Shown: one piece after another, positions 17,915 to 19,758 of the stretch
How positions within the stretch are numbered: the first letter of the stretch is position 1
How the letters are laid out: every line of letters starts with the position of its first letter
Assembly (NCBI GenBank): GCA_001600415.1
Contig: BCJX01000002.1
Span: 642,674-662,431, forward strand
Direction of reading: 5' to 3'
Source of the DNA: Pascua guehoae
Lineage: Eukaryota; Basidiomycota; Tremellomycetes; Trichosporonales; Trichosporonaceae
DNA length: 19,758 nucleotides
Translations under genes and position numbers: made by a program
Notes under the pieces: model-generated
What the model was told of the DNA's origin: nothing
The model's input: the letters and a program-made list of their open reading frames with translations, nothing else
Database searches by the model: none

Positions 17915-19264
17915 ATGTCGTCCATCCTCCGCCCACTCGCGTCCAAGCTGCCCAAGGCGGCGTCGTTGACGCGTCCCCTCGGTGCGCGCGCGCTCGCTAC
18001 GCCGACATCTGTGCCCCACACGTCGCTGTTGCAAAACGTGCTCCCTGCAAAGGTGCCGGCTGCGCTCCACCTCAAGACGGGCGAGACGTACACTGGCCAG
18101 GCGTTTGGGTCGTCCAACTCCAAGTATGGCGAGACTGTCTTTTCGACGTCGATTACGAGCTACACGGACTCTATGACGGACCCGTCGTACCGCGGACAGA
18201 TTCTCGTCTTTACCTCGCCCATGATTGGCAACTATGGCGTGCCGTCGAATGCGCCCCTGGCCGAGACGCCGGGTATTCCGTTTTTGGAGTCGGAGGGCAT
18301 CCAGTGCGCGGGTGTCGTCGTGTCAGACGTGGCGCTCAAGTACTCGCACTACCAGGCCGTCGAGTCGCTGCACGAGTGGTGTGCGCGCTACGACGTGCCC
18401 GGTATTACGGGTGTGGACACGCGTGCAATCACGACTCTGCTCCGTGACCAGGGCACGACGCTTGGCCGCCTTGCTGTCGGCGACGACGCGCTTGCGCCCC
18501 GCCCCGCGGACAGCGAGTACTGGGACCCGTCCAAGGAAAACCTCATTGCGCAGGTGTCCACCAAGCAGCCCTACGTGCTCAACCCGCACGGCACGGGCCC
18601 GCGCATTGCCGTGCTCGACTTTGGATCCAAGGCCAACATTCTCCGCTCGCTCGTCAAGCGCGGCGCAGTCGTCACCGTCCTCCCCTGGGACTATGACTTC
18701 AACACGGTCCGCGACCAGTTTGACGGTCTCTTCCTCTCCAACGGCCCCGGCGACCCCAAGTCGATCATGGACACGGTCTACCGCGTCCGCCAGACGATTG
18801 AAGAGTGGGACAAGCCCATTTTCGGCATCTGCATGGGCCACCAGATCCTCGGCCTCGCAGCAGGCATGGAGGCCTACCGCATGACCTTCGGAAACCGCGG
18901 CCACAACCAGCCCGTCCTCGCCCTCGCGTCCTCGGGCTCGATCAAGGCCGGCCGCGTCTACGTCACGTCCCAGAACCACCAGTACGCCCTGCGCCTCACC
19001 GAAGACTTCCCCGAGGGCTGGGCGCCCTTCTTTATCAACTGCAACGACTCGTCGGTCGAGGGCATCATCTCCACCCCCGAGTCGGGCAAGCGCATCTGGG
19101 GCGTCCAGTTCCACCCCGAGAGCGCCGGCGGGCCCCTCGACACCATTGGCATGTTTGAGGACTATGTCAAGAGCTGCTCGGCCGGCTCGGCCTCCGAGTC
19201 GGGCTTTTACGCCGCCTCCCCCGCCGCCGAGGCCGCGGCTCAGCCCATTGCCGCGACCGCCTAG
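17915..19264 (+). CDS. CPA1: Carbamoyl-phosphate synthase, arginine-specific, small (glutaminase) subunit, 449 aa
   Basis: This subunit hydrolyses glutamine and passes ammonia to the large subunit to make carbamoyl phosphate for arginine synthesis. It is one uninterrupted exon, in contrast to the intron-rich neighbours. Residues 1-45 are Ser/Arg/Ala/Leu-rich without acidic residues (RPLASKLPKAASLTRPLGAR), a likely mitochondrial presequence. Residues 50-190 form the CPSase small-chain N-domain (ALHLKTGETYTGQAFG, FTSPMIGNYGVP). Residues 205-425 are a class I glutamine amidotransferase domain with LDFGSKANILRSL, LSNGPGDPKS, the nucleophile Cys306 in FGICMGHQ, and His400/Glu402 in QFHPES. The triad is intact. 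The C-terminal tail (427-449) is Ala/Ser-rich. The start has a good context (AACATGTCG). Translation is probably controlled by the upstream attenuator peptide. Confidence 0.96.
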   Translation: MSSILRPLASKLPKAASLTRPLGARALATPTSVPHTSLLQNVLPAKVPAALHLKTGETYTGQAFGSSNSKYGETVFSTSITSYTDSMTDPSYRGQILVFTSPMIGNYGVPSNAPLAETPGIPFLESEGIQCAGVVVSDVALKYSHYQAVESLHEWCARYDVPGITGVDTRAITTLLRDQGTTLGRLAVGDDALAPRPADSEYWDPSKENLIAQVSTKQPYVLNPHGTGPRIAVLDFGSKANILRSLVKRGAVVTVLPWDYDFNTVRDQFDGLFLSNGPGDPKSIMDTVYRVRQTIEEWDKPIFGICMGHQILGLAAGMEAYRMTFGNRGHNQPVLALASSGSIKAGRVYVTSQNHQYALRLTEDFPEGWAPFFINCNDSSVEGIISTPESGKRIWGVQFHPESAGGPLDTIGMFEDYVKSCSAGSASESGFYAASPAAEAAAQPIAATA

Positions 19265-19683
19265 GCGAGGCGTAGTGGCGCGTGTGTAGTACAAGTAGAC
19301 TTTTAGTGAGATGGGTGGTAGCGAGTGACCCAATGCAGCATCATATTCAGCACCATGTTCAGCATCGTCGACGTGGCGGAATACCCCTGGTGGCGGCGGG
19401 TGACGAAAACGTCGAGGACATGGATTGAGAATGGGCAGCCGCAGACCAACCAGTATCATGCTGTGGCCCACTGTCAACTTGCAAACATGCCGCGGAGCAG
19501 CCAGTCGAGTGCGGTGTAGCGACGAGGCAGAATCACAGCCAGCCTTATGAGGCAACCGACCTCTGCCCAGCCGGCAGGCCTCCGTCCCACCCAACAGACC
19601 CAACAATCAGCCTCGAGCACGTTCCTCCCACGTTCTGGCCCATCGACCGACATCGACTAGTGCCAAAGTAGTCGAGCTCAGAT
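19265..19683. other. Downstream of CPA1, no gene seen
   Basis: This is the CPA1 3' UTR and flank. Short open frames on both strands show no recognisable features. The long minus-strand frame overlapping CPA1 is its antisense shadow. Confidence 0.5.
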
Positions 19684-19758
19684 GGCGGCGCGGCGACACG
19701 GCGACACGGCGACACGGCGACACGGCGGCGCGGCGACACGGCGACACGGCGACACGGC
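19684..19758 (+). repeat. 8-bp tandem repeat GGCGACAC with GGCGGCGC spacers, running off the window edge
   Basis: The order is GGCGGCGC, four GGCGACAC, GGCGGCGC, three GGCGACAC, then GGC at the edge. The variant octamer appears at 19684 and 19724, suggesting a higher-order unit of four to five octamers. The array is probably longer outside the window. Confidence 0.85.

Noticed and set aside
18323..19606. 427-codon minus frame
   Set aside because: It is the antisense shadow of CPA1, produced by GC-rich codon bias.

Overview
This is about 19.8 kb of GC-rich nuclear DNA from a fungus. It is most likely a basidiomycetous yeast of the Tremellomycetes, and the Trichosporonales are my best guess. 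The evidence is many very short introns (36-59 nt) with GTGAGT/GTGCGT donors and a CTAAC or CTGAC branch site close to the acceptor, strong C/G codon bias, fungal-type complex I and exocyst genes, and a fungal CPA1 with its arginine-attenuator uORF. The order-level assignment is inference. No virus, toxin gene, CRISPR array or recognisable transposon was found.

Layout, left to right. (1) 31-1599 (+): 3' part of a glutathione S-transferase-like gene, interrupted by a 900-nt intron built of several unrelated tandem repeats. (2) 1922-6261 (-): complete SEC8 exocyst subunit, 10 exons, 1320 aa, convergent with the GST. (3) 7032-8838 (+): NDUFA8-type complex I subunit, three exons. It shares a 770-bp divergent promoter region with SEC8, and its first intron appears to be GC-AG. 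(4) 9549-13703 (-): sucrose/alpha-glucoside (SLC45/SUT1-like) transporter, nine exons. Two consecutive micro-exons of 9 and 13 nt are needed to restore a conserved transmembrane motif, and a 61-nt poly-C tract lies just past its stop codon. (5) 13704-14939: non-coding, with repeat arrays at the 5' side of the transporter. (6) 14940-16516 (-): two-exon gene of unknown function, split by an intron holding an 8-bp repeat. (7) 16706-16795 (+): intron-containing tRNA, best read as tRNA-Trp(CCA). (8) 17580-17814 (+): spliced uORF encoding the arginine attenuator peptide, followed by (9) intronless CPA1 at 17915-19264. (10) An 8-bp tandem array runs off the right edge.

The genes are unrelated housekeeping genes (detoxification, secretion, respiration, sugar uptake, translation, arginine synthesis) and do not form a cluster. 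The most interesting biology is at RNA level. The attenuator uORF is itself split by an intron whose retention would remove the regulatory peptide. The transporter has tandem micro-exons. Two minimal introns have donor and branch sites that are perfectly or nearly complementary. Intron lengths are sharply bimodal, and the long introns (about 400-900 nt) mostly carry their own private simple repeat.

All splice sites were called by eye from reading-frame continuity, splice consensus and family similarity remembered from general knowledge. No alignment or transcript data were available.
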